This document shows positions 36,248-46,660 of a stretch of DNA of 64,000 nucleotides, piece by piece. Made by a program: the position numbers and the translations under genes. The notes under the pieces were generated by a model that was not told where the DNA came from, did not search any database, and saw nothing but the letters and a program-made list of their open reading frames with translations. The DNA lies in contig CAMZMU010000107.1 in assembly GCA_947311845.1 (NCBI GenBank), forward strand, positions 22,252,359-22,316,358, given 5' to 3'. This DNA is from Poa pratensis. Taxonomy: Eukaryota > Streptophyta > Magnoliopsida > Poales > Poaceae. The number at the start of each line of letters is the position of its first letter. Position 1 is the first letter of the stretch.

Positions 36248-36892
36248 TCAAGTGTTTCCAAGTGATGAAGCATCAACAGAAAGGTTGGAAGTTTTCTCAA
36301 CAATGCATTGTATCTTATCTATATAAGTTTCAGAAACTCCTCTTTCATTACTTTTAGGCACACTATCCTCATCAAATAAATTTTCAGGAACAATCCAATC
36401 AAAATTCTTTTCTAGTGCCTCATGCATTCCTACAAGCTTAAAAGGTATTGGTATTTTGACTTCTCCCTCATAATTGGGTTCATTAGTGTACTTAAGCCTA
36501 TCTTTTTCAAGCTTCTCAAGTGTATTAGCAATATCAATAAAATAGCCAAGCATCTTATAACGAATGAAAACTTTTCTAGCCTCCCCAGCAACATCACCAA
36601 ATTCTTTAAGAAGAGTTTCTAAAACAAAATCTTTCTTTTCACCCTCTTTCATATCATGAAGTTTAAGAAACATTTGCTGCATTATAGGATTAAGATTAAC
36701 AAACCTAGCTTCCAACATGTGAACCAAAGAGGCAGCAGCAATTTCATAATTAGGGGCAAGTTCTACCAAGGATCTGTCTTCAAAATCTTTAAGTCTACTA
36801 ACATGACTAAAGAATTCTTCAATGTTATCTCTTCCAATGATAGACCCACTTCCCACCGGTATATCTTTTAAAGTAAACTTAGGGAGAAGCAT
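36248..36892 (-). CDS. Unrecognised protein of the Athila-like element (214 aa)
   Basis: I start at the second ATG (36892, MLLPKFTLKDIPVGSGS), since the extra 26 upstream residues are hydrophobic leader-like sequence just inside the element. The predicted protein is soluble, mostly helical, with charged segments (SRLKDFEDRSLVELAP, KLHDMKEGEKKDFVLETL, NTLEKLEKDRLKYTNEP) and no zinc knuckle or protease motif. It sits where gag should be, about 170 bases after the primer site, and is the only intact frame of this non-autonomous element. It may be a diverged Gag-like or structural protein, but nothing visible proves that. The frame is uninterrupted despite the lack of pol, which hints that it was recently under selection or that the copy is young. 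Confidence 0.6.
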   Translation of the reverse strand: MLLPKFTLKDIPVGSGSIIGRDNIEEFFSHVSRLKDFEDRSLVELAPNYEIAAASLVHMLEARFVNLNPIMQQMFLKLHDMKEGEKKDFVLETLLKEFGDVAGEARKVFIRYKMLGYFIDIANTLEKLEKDRLKYTNEPNYEGEVKIPIPFKLVGMHEALEKNFDWIVPENLFDEDSVPKSNERGVSETYIDKIQCIVEKTSNLSVDASSLGNT

Positions 36893-37058
36893 GATGAAAT
36901 AAAAAGAAAGTAAACCGAAATAAGGTAAATGCAAGTAACTAATTTTTTGTGTTTTTGATAAATAAAGCAAACAAGACTAAATAAAAATAAACTAAGCAAG
37001 ACAATAACAAAGTAAAGAGATTGGAAGCGTGAAACTCCCCTTGCAGAAATCCTCTTGC

Positions 37059-37076
37059 TCCCCGGCAACGGCGCCA
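37059..37076 (-). promoter_or_regulatory. Primer-binding site of the Athila-like element
   Basis: On the minus strand TGGCGCCGTTGCCGGGGA, the Asp-tRNA-type site typical of Athila elements, lies 9 bases inside the 5' LTR. It gives the minus orientation and supports the lineage. Confidence 0.88.
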
Positions 37077-37085
37077 GAAAAAGCT

Positions 37086-38670
37086 TGATTGCGTGGATCA
37101 CACGTTCGTTGGGAGACCCCAAGAGGAAGGTATGAAGCAGTGTAGCAGCAGTTTCCTCAGTATGAAACCAAGGTTTAATCGAACCAGTAGGAGCAAGAAA
37201 TCACTTCTGAAGGTTGTTGGTGGCGCGTTTACTCGATCACAACGTGGAACTGCACACAACACAATCAAACTACTTTGCCCCAACGAAACAGTGAGGTTGT
37301 CAATCTCACCGGCTTGCTGAAAACAAAGGATTAAACGTATGGTGTGGAAAACAGTAGTAAATTGCAGAGAATGAAAAGGAACAATGTTTGCAGTTGGTTG
37401 TATTATCAGTGTAAAAGAATGGACCGGGGTCCACAGTTCACTAGTGGTGTCTCTCCATAAAAGATAACTAACATGCTGGGTGAACAAATTACAGCTGGGC
37501 AATTGACAAAATATTGAGCGCATGACAATGCATATATATGACATGATGATTACTATGATATTCATGTGGGCATTACGACAAAATACATAGACCGTTATCC
37601 AACAGCGTCTATGACTAATAATCCACCGCCAGGTTGTCATCCGAGTTCCCCGTTGGTATTAAGTTGCAAGCAACGGATAATTGCATTAAGTAATGTGCGT
37701 AATGTAAACAAATGCATTAGACCTAACGGCGCACCCTTAAGCTAAGCATCGGTTATTTTATCCCTAGTGGCAACAGCACATCCACAATCTTAGAAGTTAT
37801 TGTCACTCTCCCAGATTACCGGAGGCATGAACCCACTATCTAGCATAAATACTCACTCTTGGAGTTACAAGCATCTACTTGGCCAAAGCATCTACTAGTA
37901 ACGGAAAGCATGCAAGATCATAAATAACATATAAGATAGATTGATAATCAACTTGACATAGTATTCAATATTCATCGGATCCCAGCAAACACAACATGTA
38001 GCATTACAATAAGATGATCTTGATCATGATAGGCAGCTCACAAGATCTAAACATGATAGCATAAAGTGGAGAGACAACCATCTAGCTACTGCCATGGACC
38101 CGTAGTCCAAGGATGAACTACTCACGCATCACTCCGGAGGCAGGCATGGTGATGTAGAGCCCTCCGGTGATGATTCCCCTCTCCGGCAGGGTGCCGGGAA
38201 GAGCTTCTGAACCCTCCCGAGCTAGGGTTGACGGCGGCGGCGTCTCTGGAACTTTTCGTGGATAATGGCTCGGGTATTTAGGGTTTTCACGTCGGTAGGA
38301 ATAAATAGCGAAAGGGCGGCGGCTGGAGAGCCGTGGGGCCCACACCACCCCACGGCGCGGCAGGGGGGCCCGCGCGGCCCCATGGTGTGGCTGCCTCGTG
38401 GCTCCCCTCCGTCTCTCCTTTGGACTCCGTGTTCGTGTTGGAAAAATAGGAGGTTCTGTCCAAGTTTCGTCCAATTCCGAGACTATTTCCAGACTAGCTT
38501 TTCTAGAATAAAAAAACAGCAGAAAACAGGAACTGACACTGTGGCATCTTGTTAATAGGTTAGTCCCAGAAAATGCATAAAAATGCTATGAAGTGTATAT
38601 AAAACATGTAACAATTGGTATAATATCAACATGGAACATCAGAAATTATAGATACGTTTGAGACGTATCA
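37086..38670 (-). repeat. Athila-like 5' LTR (1585 bp)
   Basis: Same ends as its partner (TGATTGCGTG...GAGACGTATCA). Relative to the partner it has several missing single bases near its left end (for example in GGTGGCGCG and GATCACAACG) and an additional 28-bp segment near 38282. Confidence 0.9.
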
Positions 38671-39089
38671 GAGACATTGAGTAGAAATGTTAGATTAACA
38701 TATTTGGGATCGGTGAATTATGAAAATGATTATGTATATTCCCCTTGATATGTAATCATCCCGGCTTGCTCACGTTTGCAATAAAGATGTTTTGATAAGA
38801 ACTTTGCAAAAACCATATGAAACGCAACTTAGAGAGAATCATGCCAAGATACAACCTACACAAGGTTGAAAGCTAGAAGTATATGCATGAGGTAGATACT
38901 TGTTACCGAGATAGCATTGGTGATGTAGAAGATAAGAGTTCACGATCATCCGAGCTTGGCTCCAATAAGCACATGGTGATAACACCTTCCTTGTAAATGA
39001 GACAAGCTTCCAATGCATCTCCAATGTACCTAAAACAAATTCAAGTACAAAATGGTACCCAAACTCATTGGGTCCAAAGTAGTTAGAGC

Positions 39090-39580
39090 CCTAGTTGAAA
39101 AAACCGGACCGGACCGGCGGTTCGACCGGAAAAAACCGGAACCAGCGCCTCTTCCGGTCTGTTTAGCGCACAGGACCGGACAAGGAGGTGAACCGGACAA
39201 TTCCCGGTCAAACCGCCGGTTTGGGGCGATTTTTACCGGTTTTTGTACGAACCGGGGACCGGTCCGACCGCGCTGGCTAATTACAGCACTGCTTGGGAAT
39301 AAAATTTAATTTGCGTAGAAGGGGATTCGAACTCTGCCCGCGTGCGGGCGTGCCTTGAACTCTCCACGACGCGCTAACCACCTGGGCTTGACTAGTTTTG
39401 TGTATGTTGAATGGAAGATACGCCTTTTGACCTTTAATTTCATCATTGAACTACTAAAATTAATATAATTTCGTAATTACCGGTTCAGCAATAGAACCGG
39501 ATGAACCAGCGGTCGGACCGGTGAACCGTTGAACCAACAGCCTGACCGGTTCGATGACCGGTCCGGTTTTTAAAACTATG
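39090..39580. mobile_element. hAT-type non-autonomous element (491 bp) rich in CCGG
   Basis: The ends are inverted: the left end CCTAGTTGAAAAAACCGGAC and the complement of the right end, CATAGTTTTAAAAACCGGAC. They are flanked by the 8-bp duplication GTTAGAGC (39082-39089 and 39581-39588), the duplication size of hAT transposons. Multiple ACCGGTTCG/CCGGTCCGG copies make the outer 150-200 bases able to fold back. The core (39316-39390) is tRNA-like. It encodes no protein and would rely on a hAT transposase in trans. Confidence 0.75.
39316..39390 (-). other. tRNA-like core of the hAT element
   Basis: On the minus strand this holds a near-consensus A box (GCCCAGGTGGTTAGCGCG) and a good B box (GAGTTCGAATCCC), the two internal RNA polymerase III promoter elements of tRNA genes, about 45 bases apart. 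It also has a perfect stem GCCCGC/GCGGGC between them. No closed acceptor stem or normal anticodon arm can be formed, so I do not call a tRNA gene. It is a tRNA-derived or tRNA-mimicking sequence, perhaps a decayed SINE head captured by the transposon. Confidence 0.55.
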
Positions 39581-41382
39581 GTTAGAGCAACTACAATATA
39601 TAGGACAAACTCCACATAAATATGTGCATATTGGTATGAAATCGAATTTCATGCACATCTTAGCCATTTAGGATTTGATGGAGTTTATCCTATATATTGG
39701 ATCAACGAAAGTAAGCATGCCATAAGATATACATAAAGTAAGTATGCATTCATAAGACTTTCAAGAATCAAACGAGATAAAATTTGGACAAAACACCTCT
39801 TAAACCAAGAAAGCACACGCAAGTGTGACAAGAAAGAGAATTGTCCAAATTATATCAAAAACCCAAATCAACACTTGATTGAAGATACCACTTTGAAAAG
39901 ATAGCAAACAAAAGTAAGATATCAATTGAAGAAAACAGCATCAAGGAATAAACCAAACCCTTAACACTTTTCATGATGGCACAAAGTACCAAGACGAAAA
40001 ATGTTTGTCTTCCAAAGAGACATGTCATCGGGATCAAATACCAATTAAAGACAACTAATGTTCAAAAGTATATAGTATTGCTTCCCCAAGATTTGTGCAT
40101 TATTCATGATCTTGCATTTGAATACAAAATGCACATAAATGGGATCATCACTCTCCGTATATATCATTCAAACACTAGTCATGTTCAATGGAAGCAATAA
40201 GATACAAAATCAATTTAAAGAAAGATGTTCTACTAAATATAGGATAGCTTCCCCAATAATAGTGCATTATCTAGAAGTATGACTTTGAATGTAAATGCAC
40301 TAGAATGGGATCATTGCTTTTCATAACTCAAGAAAGCATAAACAAATTTTGAGTAGAGCAACAAGGATCCAAAAGATGCAAGGAAGACAAAAGAGAGTTA
40401 GATCAACACAAATTCTTGGCAATAAAATAAGGCAATTCAAAGCAAGAGCCAAAGTGAAGATGGTCCACAAATTCCACCACAAATATGAGTATCACTTGTC
40501 ATGGACAAGGAGTATATATATAGAGATATTTCTCGGTGGTATATAGGAATGAAATTGAAGACCAATTTCATAACAAATAAGCATATGGCAAAGGATAAGA
40601 TTTAAAAGTCATGCTTAGATAAATAGATATTCTTGATAGCTTCAAATATTCATGCGATCATGCAAAGCAACTACAAAGAGTAGCTTGAAGCATTCGGTTT
40701 CCCAACAAGATATATGCAAACAAATTTGGGGAAAGCCGTACCAAGAATGTCCATCACAAACAAGATCCAAAAGAGTGATTAAACAAAATCATTTTACCAA
40801 ATATGGAACTTGTTTGAGCAACATGCCACATAGTAATAAGATAATGAAGAATATCAATTCTAGGTGGCAATACCTCACATGTTCACACTTTCTAGGCTTG
40901 TAATATGCACATAGCTTATTACTCCCCCATAATGTGATAATCCAATTTTCTTAACAAGAGGCAAACAAAACCAACTAGAGATAATTAGTGGACATTATAG
41001 AATTTGAATTTCTCATGAGAAAGACATACCACATAGAGAGTAGATAAAAATGATATATCAACACTAAGTGGTATTCCTCATGTATACACATTTTTAGGAT
41101 TGTGAAGTGCACGAAACATATCACTCCTCCAAAATGGGATAGTCCATTAATCTCTCAAAAGGAAAGCCAACAAGGTAAGATATCAAATAAAACCAATAAG
41201 GCTCAACACAAGTAAATGGTGTACAAACCAACATACACATACTTGATTACTCAAGATAAGTAAGTAGAGAGCACAACACATACAAACACTAGCAAGGTAC
41301 AAAACCTAACACATGCATGGGTGCAAGCAACTTTCAATGTATATATGATTCAAATAAAAGTTACCGCAAGGAGAAACATTGG

Positions 41383-42113
41383 TGTCGTAGCGTAAAGGCT
41401 AGGCAGTAAACTTATGGTACCCCCGTGCAGGTGTAAGGACCTACGAGGGGTGCGCGGGTTGCAAGAGGCGGAGACACGCGGGCCGCGTCGACGCCCGACG
41501 CGAGGCCACCCTCCGATGGTACAGGACCAACAAACATGGCACACATTCAACAAAGCTCTCATATATTTCAGATTTTGGATCCCTCAAATGGGTGAGGGCG
41601 TCCTCTATTTATAGGAAATGGAGAGAAGGGGTGTGAGATTACAAATACGCCCATCGGGCCATAACATAGGAGGAGGGGTACATCAGTCTTTACACAGAAT
41701 CTTATGGGAATATTCCTCTTGAATATCCTGGCTAACTATCCTCCGTCGGGTAATGTTTGTCGGGTCGGACGGCATGGATGTGATGACTTGTGCGTTGGGC
41801 GGGGCGTTCCTGGCGGTAGCATGCACGCTCTCTACGCCGCACGTACCCCTTTTGCCGTTGGGGGCGGAGGCCTGTCGGGGCGCCGACGTCAAGGTGCTAG
41901 ACGTGCGCCTGGCATCGCACCTCACCACGTGGGGGCTGAGTCCCGCCGGTTCCCCTGTTGGAGTACCCTCGACACATGCACCTCCCCTGCGTAGGGGGCG
42001 ACCTCGATGGTACCGTCGACGCTGGGTAGGTCCTTGACGAGTCAAGCCCTGCGTCACGCGGGACGTCTTGTGTCATGTCGTCCCGGGGGCAGCGCGAAAA
42101 CCCTCCTCCAACA
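41383..42113 (-). repeat. 3' LTR (731 bp) of the array-bearing element
   Basis: Ends are TGTCGTAGCGTAAAGG and CCCTCCTCCAACA on the plus strand. It is followed by GTAGCCCCTCGCAGG, the complement of a purine tract CCTGCGAGGGGCTAC. A minus-strand TATA box CTATAAATAG is embedded near 41605-41614. Confidence 0.9.
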
Positions 42114-43500
42114 GTAGCCCCTCGCAGGTCTGGACGGTAGCTCAGCGCCCGTCTGGGCCGGCGCATTAATCCTAAGGGGTTGCTGCGCTGACCGAGACTC
42201 ATCAGGCGAGAAGAAACACACGATCCGCACGCTGGCTTGTGATTGGCCAGACTAGAGGTGGCGCGGCTAGGTGACATGGCACACCCATTTTTCTTTTTTC
42301 CTCCTTCTTTTTTTTTCTTCCTTTCTTTTTTTCTTTCCTTTACCTACCCCTACCCGTACATAGCCACTCAATCTCTTTCCAGCATCCCGTTTCGATCCAC
42401 ATTCTCTCCTTCTCGTTTGCAGGCAGACGCCCAGGAGCACGCCGCGCCCGCGAGTCCGGAGCCACGCCGCCGCCCCCGTCGCCGTCGGCCTCTGCGGGGA
42501 CCGCGCCGTTGTCCTCGCCGGTAGCTGCTGTCGTCCTCGCCGGGAGCTGCTGCCGTCCGCGCCGCCCCGCGCCGTCGTCCTCGAGCTGCTGCCGTCCACT
42601 GCTCGGGAGCCGCTGCCGTCCGTCGCGCCGACGACCGAGCCGCTCGGGCTGTCGCCGTCCTGCGCATCCCCGCGCGCGCTCGCCAGTCGGCAGCCGCCGG
42701 GGAGCCGCCGCCTGCGTCCTTGACGCGCCGGCCGTGGAGGTTCGCGTCCCCGCGCGCGCTCGCCACTCGGCAGCCGCCGGGGAGCCGCCGCCTACGTCCT
42801 CGACTCGCCGGCCGTGGAGGTTCACGCCCCTCGAGTGCTCGAGGTACCGTGGCGTCGTCGTGCTGCTGGGAGCCGTCGAGGTACCGTGCCGCTACCAGCA
42901 TCGTCGATGTTGGGGCCGGGGCGCGGCCGTGTAGCCGCCGACGATCCGCGGCCGCGAATTGCGTCGTCGATCAAATTTGCCATCCAAGCCGACGAGAGGC
43001 TTAGCGGATGGTAATATCATTCACGCTTCAAGGGTGACCTTGTTGGCATTTAGTTTCTTGAATATCTCCTATGGACATGGTTGAATGAAATACTAGCAGA
43101 GATTTGCTGTTTGTTGCACTTACATTTCACCAACATAATAAACATAATTTTGATACGCGTGCTCGTACGTTAACATGCGGATTGTAAGAAACGGTCTTTG
43201 CTGTATGAATTTGCACGAATTGCAATGCATATAAATTGTGATGTATATAAAGATTTTGCAGGAGTTGTGATGCATGATGTATGGACATTTTGCAGGCATT
43301 GCTAAGTATAGATATCCGTCGTGGCGCCATTTCTTGTTTTTGTTTGCTGCTCAGTCAACCAGTGGCTGCATCCCATGCTTACCTTAATTTTGTCCGATTG
43401 CACCTAACTTGGTCAAATTAATTTTTCAGTTTTGTCTAACAGGATATCCGGGCTGTCGACCGTCACCGTCCGCCCCCGTGTGTGATCACCCCAGGGCGGC
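42114..43500. other. Pyrimidine tract and GC-rich region, possible relic of an antisense promoter
   Basis: It begins with the polypurine-tract complement (42114-42128), then a CCAAT-like GATTGGCC, a long T/C tract (42290-42345), an intron-acceptor-like TTTGCAG (about 42415-42421) and a GC-rich stretch with open frames on both strands but no domain. An 80-bp unit is tandemly duplicated at 42667-42746 and 42747-42826. The position, just inside the 3' LTR and reading on the plus strand, matches that of the antisense gene promoter of the Tat element, so it may be a remnant of such a gene. From 43010 to 43440 the sequence is AT-rich without features. Confidence 0.45.
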
Positions 43501-43539
43501 CCTCGGGGCGCTGTCATGGTGCTGACTCGGCTTCGCAGG

Positions 43540-45160
43540 TTCTCCAGCCGTTCGCGCGTGTGTCCCCGTGCGTGCTCGCCCCAGGGCGGCCCTCTGGGCG
43601 CCGCCGTGGTGTTGAAGACGTATGACCTCTCGCGGCGCAGGGCGAGGGCATTGACGCGCGTGGCGTTCAAGACGTATGAGCCTCTCGCGTCGTACGGCGA
43701 GGGCGATGACGCGTGTGGCGCCGAAGTCCTTTGAGCCCCTTGCGGCGCGCGGCGGGGGAGTTGACGCGCCTGGCGTTCAAGTCCTCCGAGCCCCTTGCGG
43801 CGAGGGCGATGATGCGCTGGGCGCTTAAGACCTTTGTGGCTCCTGCGACGCAGGGCGAGGTCGGTGGCGCGCGTGGCGCTGAAGGCGGCCGAGCCCCTTG
43901 CGGCGCGAGGCAGGGCGATGACGCGCTGGGCGCTTAATACCTTTGTGGCTCCTGCGATGCAGGGCGAGGTCGGTGGCGCGCGTGGCGCTGAAGGCGGCCG
44001 ATCCCCTTGCGGCGCGAGGCAGGGCGATGACGCGCTGGGCGCTTAAGACCTTTGTGGCTCCTGCGACGCAGGGCGAGGTCGGTGGCGCGCGTGGCGCTGA
44101 AGGCGGCCGAGCCCCTTGCGGCGCGAGGCAGGGCGATGACGCGCTGGGCGCTTAAGACCTTTGTGGCTCCTGCGACGCAGGGCGAGGTCGGTGGCGCGCG
44201 TGGCGCTGAAGGCGGCCGAGCCCCTTGCGGCGCAAGGCAGGGCGATGACGCGCTGGGCGCTTAAGACCTTTGCTGCTCCTGCGACGCAGGGCGAGGTCGG
44301 TGGCCCGCGTGGCGCTGAAGGTGCCCGAGCCCCTTGCGGCGCAAGGCAGGGCGATGACGCGCTGGGCGCTTAAGACCTTTGTGGCTCCTACGACGCAGGG
44401 CGAGGTCGGTGGCGCGCGTGGCGCTGAAGGCGGCCGAGCCCCTTGCGGCGCGAGGCAGGGCGATGACGCGCTGGGCGCTTAAGACCTTTGTGGCTCCTGC
44501 GATGCAGAGCGAGGTCGGTGGCGCGCGTGGCGCTGAAGGCGGCCGAGCCCCTTGCGGCGCAAGGCAGGGCGATGACGCGCTGGGCGCTTAAGACCTTTGC
44601 GGCTCCTGCGACGCAGGGCGAGGTCGGTGGCCCGCGTGGTGCTGAAGGTGCCCGAGCCCCTTGCGGCGCAAGGCAGGGCGATGACGCGCTGGGCGCTTAA
44701 GACCTTTGTGGCTCCTGCGACGCAGGGCGAGGTCGGTGGCGCGCTGGGCGCTTAAGACCTTTGTGGCTCCCGCGACGCAGGGCGAGGTCGGTGGCCCGCG
44801 TGGCGCTGAAGGTGCCCGAGCCCCTTGCGGCGCAAGGCAGGGCGATGACGCGCTGGGCGCTTAAGACCTTTGTGGCTCCTGCGACGCAGGGCGAGGTCGG
44901 TGGCGCGCGTGGCGCTAAAGGTGTGTATGAGCCTCTCGCGTCGTACGGCGAGGGCGATGACGCGCGTGGCGCCGAAGTCCTTTGAGCCCCTTGCGGCGCG
45001 CGGCGGGGAGTTAACGCGCCTGGCGTTCAAGTCCTTCGAGCCCCTTGCGGCGCGTGGCGAGGGCGATGATGCGCTGGGCGCTTAAGACCTTTGTGGCTCC
45101 TGCGACGCAGGGCGAGGTCGTTGACGCGCGTGGCGCTGAAGTCCTTCGAGCCTCTTGCGT
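43540..45160. repeat. 109-bp tandem repeat array, GC-rich
   Basis: The core has units starting at 43834, 43943, 44052, 44161, 44270, 44379, 44488, 44597 and 44706 (spacing exactly 109 bp), then a shortened 55-bp unit to 44761, and a further copy at 44870. Each unit is a diverged dimer: a half with TTTGTGGCTCCTGCGACGCA and a half with GAGCCCCTTGCGGCGCGAGG. Outside the core (43540-43830 and 44930-45160) the same roughly 54-bp half-unit continues in more diverged form. Since 109 is not a multiple of 3, the frames rotate; every unit yields a 70-codon plus-strand open frame ending LGA-stop. These are by-products of the repeat, not genes. Confidence 0.9.
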
Positions 45161-45574
45161 CGCAAGGTGTGCGAAGCCCGTGACGATGAAGCGCGAAACA
45201 CGGGGTGCTGTCGGCTTCCAAGCCCCTGGCGGGCCCTGGCCATGTGGGCGAAGTACGTGATGCTGATGCCCTCCGAGCCACTTGATGGGCGTGGCATAAG
45301 CTACGTGCATCCCTCGGGGCAAGAGGCGAGCAATGTATTTGAGTAAGATTTGCATGTCTTGGGGGCGAAGGAGTCGCCATATTTGTTCTAAGCCATGCAC
45401 AACAGTCGCGGAGAGGGCGACCGTCTCATCATACTTGCTCATTATACCGATAGAGGCGCGCGGGGCTTACCCACAATGGTAGGCAGGGGCGCCTTGAGAT
45501 CCATTTTACGCCGTTGAGGGTTAAGACTGTAGTAGGAACACCATAATGAAATCATGCTTAGGGACACTCGGGTG

Positions 45575-46125
45575 TGCGCTTGAATTGTGCGAGGAAGCCT
45601 TTGCCTCCCGGCGCGCACGAGGAGATTTGCCTTGATTTTCGCACTCGACCCGTGCGTGGGAGGGGTGGCCTCCCATCGCGCACAAGGAGGTTTACCGATG
45701 TTTTCACACTCGACCCGTGTGGCGCACGGGGAGGTTTACCGATATTTCGCACTCGACCCGTGTGACGCACGGGGAGGTTTACCGATATTTCACACTCGAC
45801 CCGTGCGACGCAGGGGGAGGTTTACCGATATTTTCGCACGCGATCCGTGTGGGGGGAGGTGTTGCCTCCATCCCACACGAGGAGGTTTACCGATATTACG
45901 CACTCGACCCGTGTGGCGCACGGGGAGGTTTACCGATATTTCGCACTCGACCCGTGTGGCGCACGGGGAGGTTTACCGATATTTCGCACTCGACCCGTGT
46001 GGCGCACGGGGAGGTTTACCGATATTTCGCACTCGACCCGTGCGACGCAGGGGGAGGTTTACCGATATTTTTGCACTCTACCCGTGCGGGGAGAGCTTTC
46101 CTCCATCGCGCACGAGGAGGTACAC
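45575..46125. repeat. 43-bp tandem repeat array
   Basis: GAGGTTTACCGAT recurs at 45687, 45731, 45774, 45817, 45882, 45926, 45969, 46012 and 46055, mostly 43 or 44 bases apart, with one 65-base step. Units carry CACTCGACCCGTG and GGCGCACGGGGAGG. A longer variant with a TCCATCGCGCACGAGGAGG segment occurs at both edges and in the middle, giving a higher-order period of about 195 bases. Three units make 129 bases, so all three plus-strand frames read a 43-residue peptide repeat. No gene is inferred. Confidence 0.9.
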
Positions 46126-46391
46126 CCTCACTTGGGGACATCCCCTTTGTTAGATGCAAGGCATAATCGTCTTCGAGCCCCTTGCATTGTGGGGCGAGGC
46201 GGGATAAGCGGCGCTCCAGTTCCCCGATCCCATGAGTCATTAGGCGAGGCGGGCAAGGCATAGGTGGCGTCTAAGCCCCTTGCATCGCGAAGCCAAGCAA
46301 AGCGTTGAAGGCATCCGAGCCTCTTGCAGCGTGGTGAGGGCGAGGACACACGTAGCGTTCAAGACGTATAAGCCTCTCGCGTCGTAGGGCG

Positions 46392-46660
46392 ATGACGATG
46401 ATGCTCGTGGAGCTGAAGGCGGCCGAGCCCCTTGCGGCGCAAGGCAGGGCGATGCCGCGCTGGGCGCTTAAGACCTTCGTGGCTCCCGCGACGCAGGGCG
46501 AGGTCGGTGGCGCGCGTGGCGCTGAAGGCGGTCGAGCCCCTAGCGGCGCGAGGCAGGGCGATGACGCGCTGGGCGCATAAGACCTTTGTGGCTCCTGCGA
46601 CGCAGGGCGAGGTCGGTGGCGCGCGTGGCGCTGAAGGCGGCCGAGCCCCTCGCGTCGTAC
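46392..46660. repeat. Second block of the 109-bp repeat
   Basis: About two and a half units of the same repeat as in 43834-44980 (GGCTCCCGCGACGCAGGG..., GAGCCCCTTGCGGCGCAAGG), separated from the main array by the 43-bp array and about 260 bases of diverged half-units. The flanks (46130-46390, 46660-47075) hold more degenerate copies of GAGCCCCTTGC and no gene. Confidence 0.85.

Larger units (their letters stand above)
32112..38670 (-). mobile_element. Non-autonomous Athila-like LTR retrotransposon, 6.56 kb
   Basis: Both LTRs are present (32112-33670 and 37086-38670) and the element is flanked by GAGAC (32107-32111 and 38671-38675). On the minus strand it has an Asp-tRNA-type primer site, one open frame (36892-36248) of unknown function, a long non-coding interior and a polypurine tract of the Athila type (AAGCTTGGGGATGCT). 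There is no protease, RT or integrase in the 3.4-kb interior, so it depends on enzymes from another element. The two LTRs differ by about ten substitutions, several 1-bp indels and one 28-bp indel by eye. Confidence 0.9.
38676..41382 (-). other. Sirevirus interior segment without pol
   Basis: AT-rich interior of the Sirevirus host element between two insertions, itself carrying a hAT-type miniature element (39090-39580). In the minus-strand order it follows gag, where protease, integrase, RT and RNase H should be. I find none of their motifs in any frame and no long open frame. Short open frames here look random. Confidence 0.7.

Noticed and set aside
39316..39390. A genuine tRNA gene on the minus strand
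   Set aside because: A and B boxes are present, but the acceptor stem and a normal anticodon arm cannot be drawn, and it lies inside a transposon.
42243..43014. Arg/Ala/Pro-rich open frames on both strands
   Set aside because: GC-rich simple composition with frames open on both strands; no motif or splice structure that I could support.
43834..46660. Regular repeats that could be mistaken for a CRISPR array or for a repeat-protein gene family
   Set aside because: Units are contiguous with no unique spacers, the genome is eukaryotic, and the open frames arise from the repeat period; they sit inside an LTR element.
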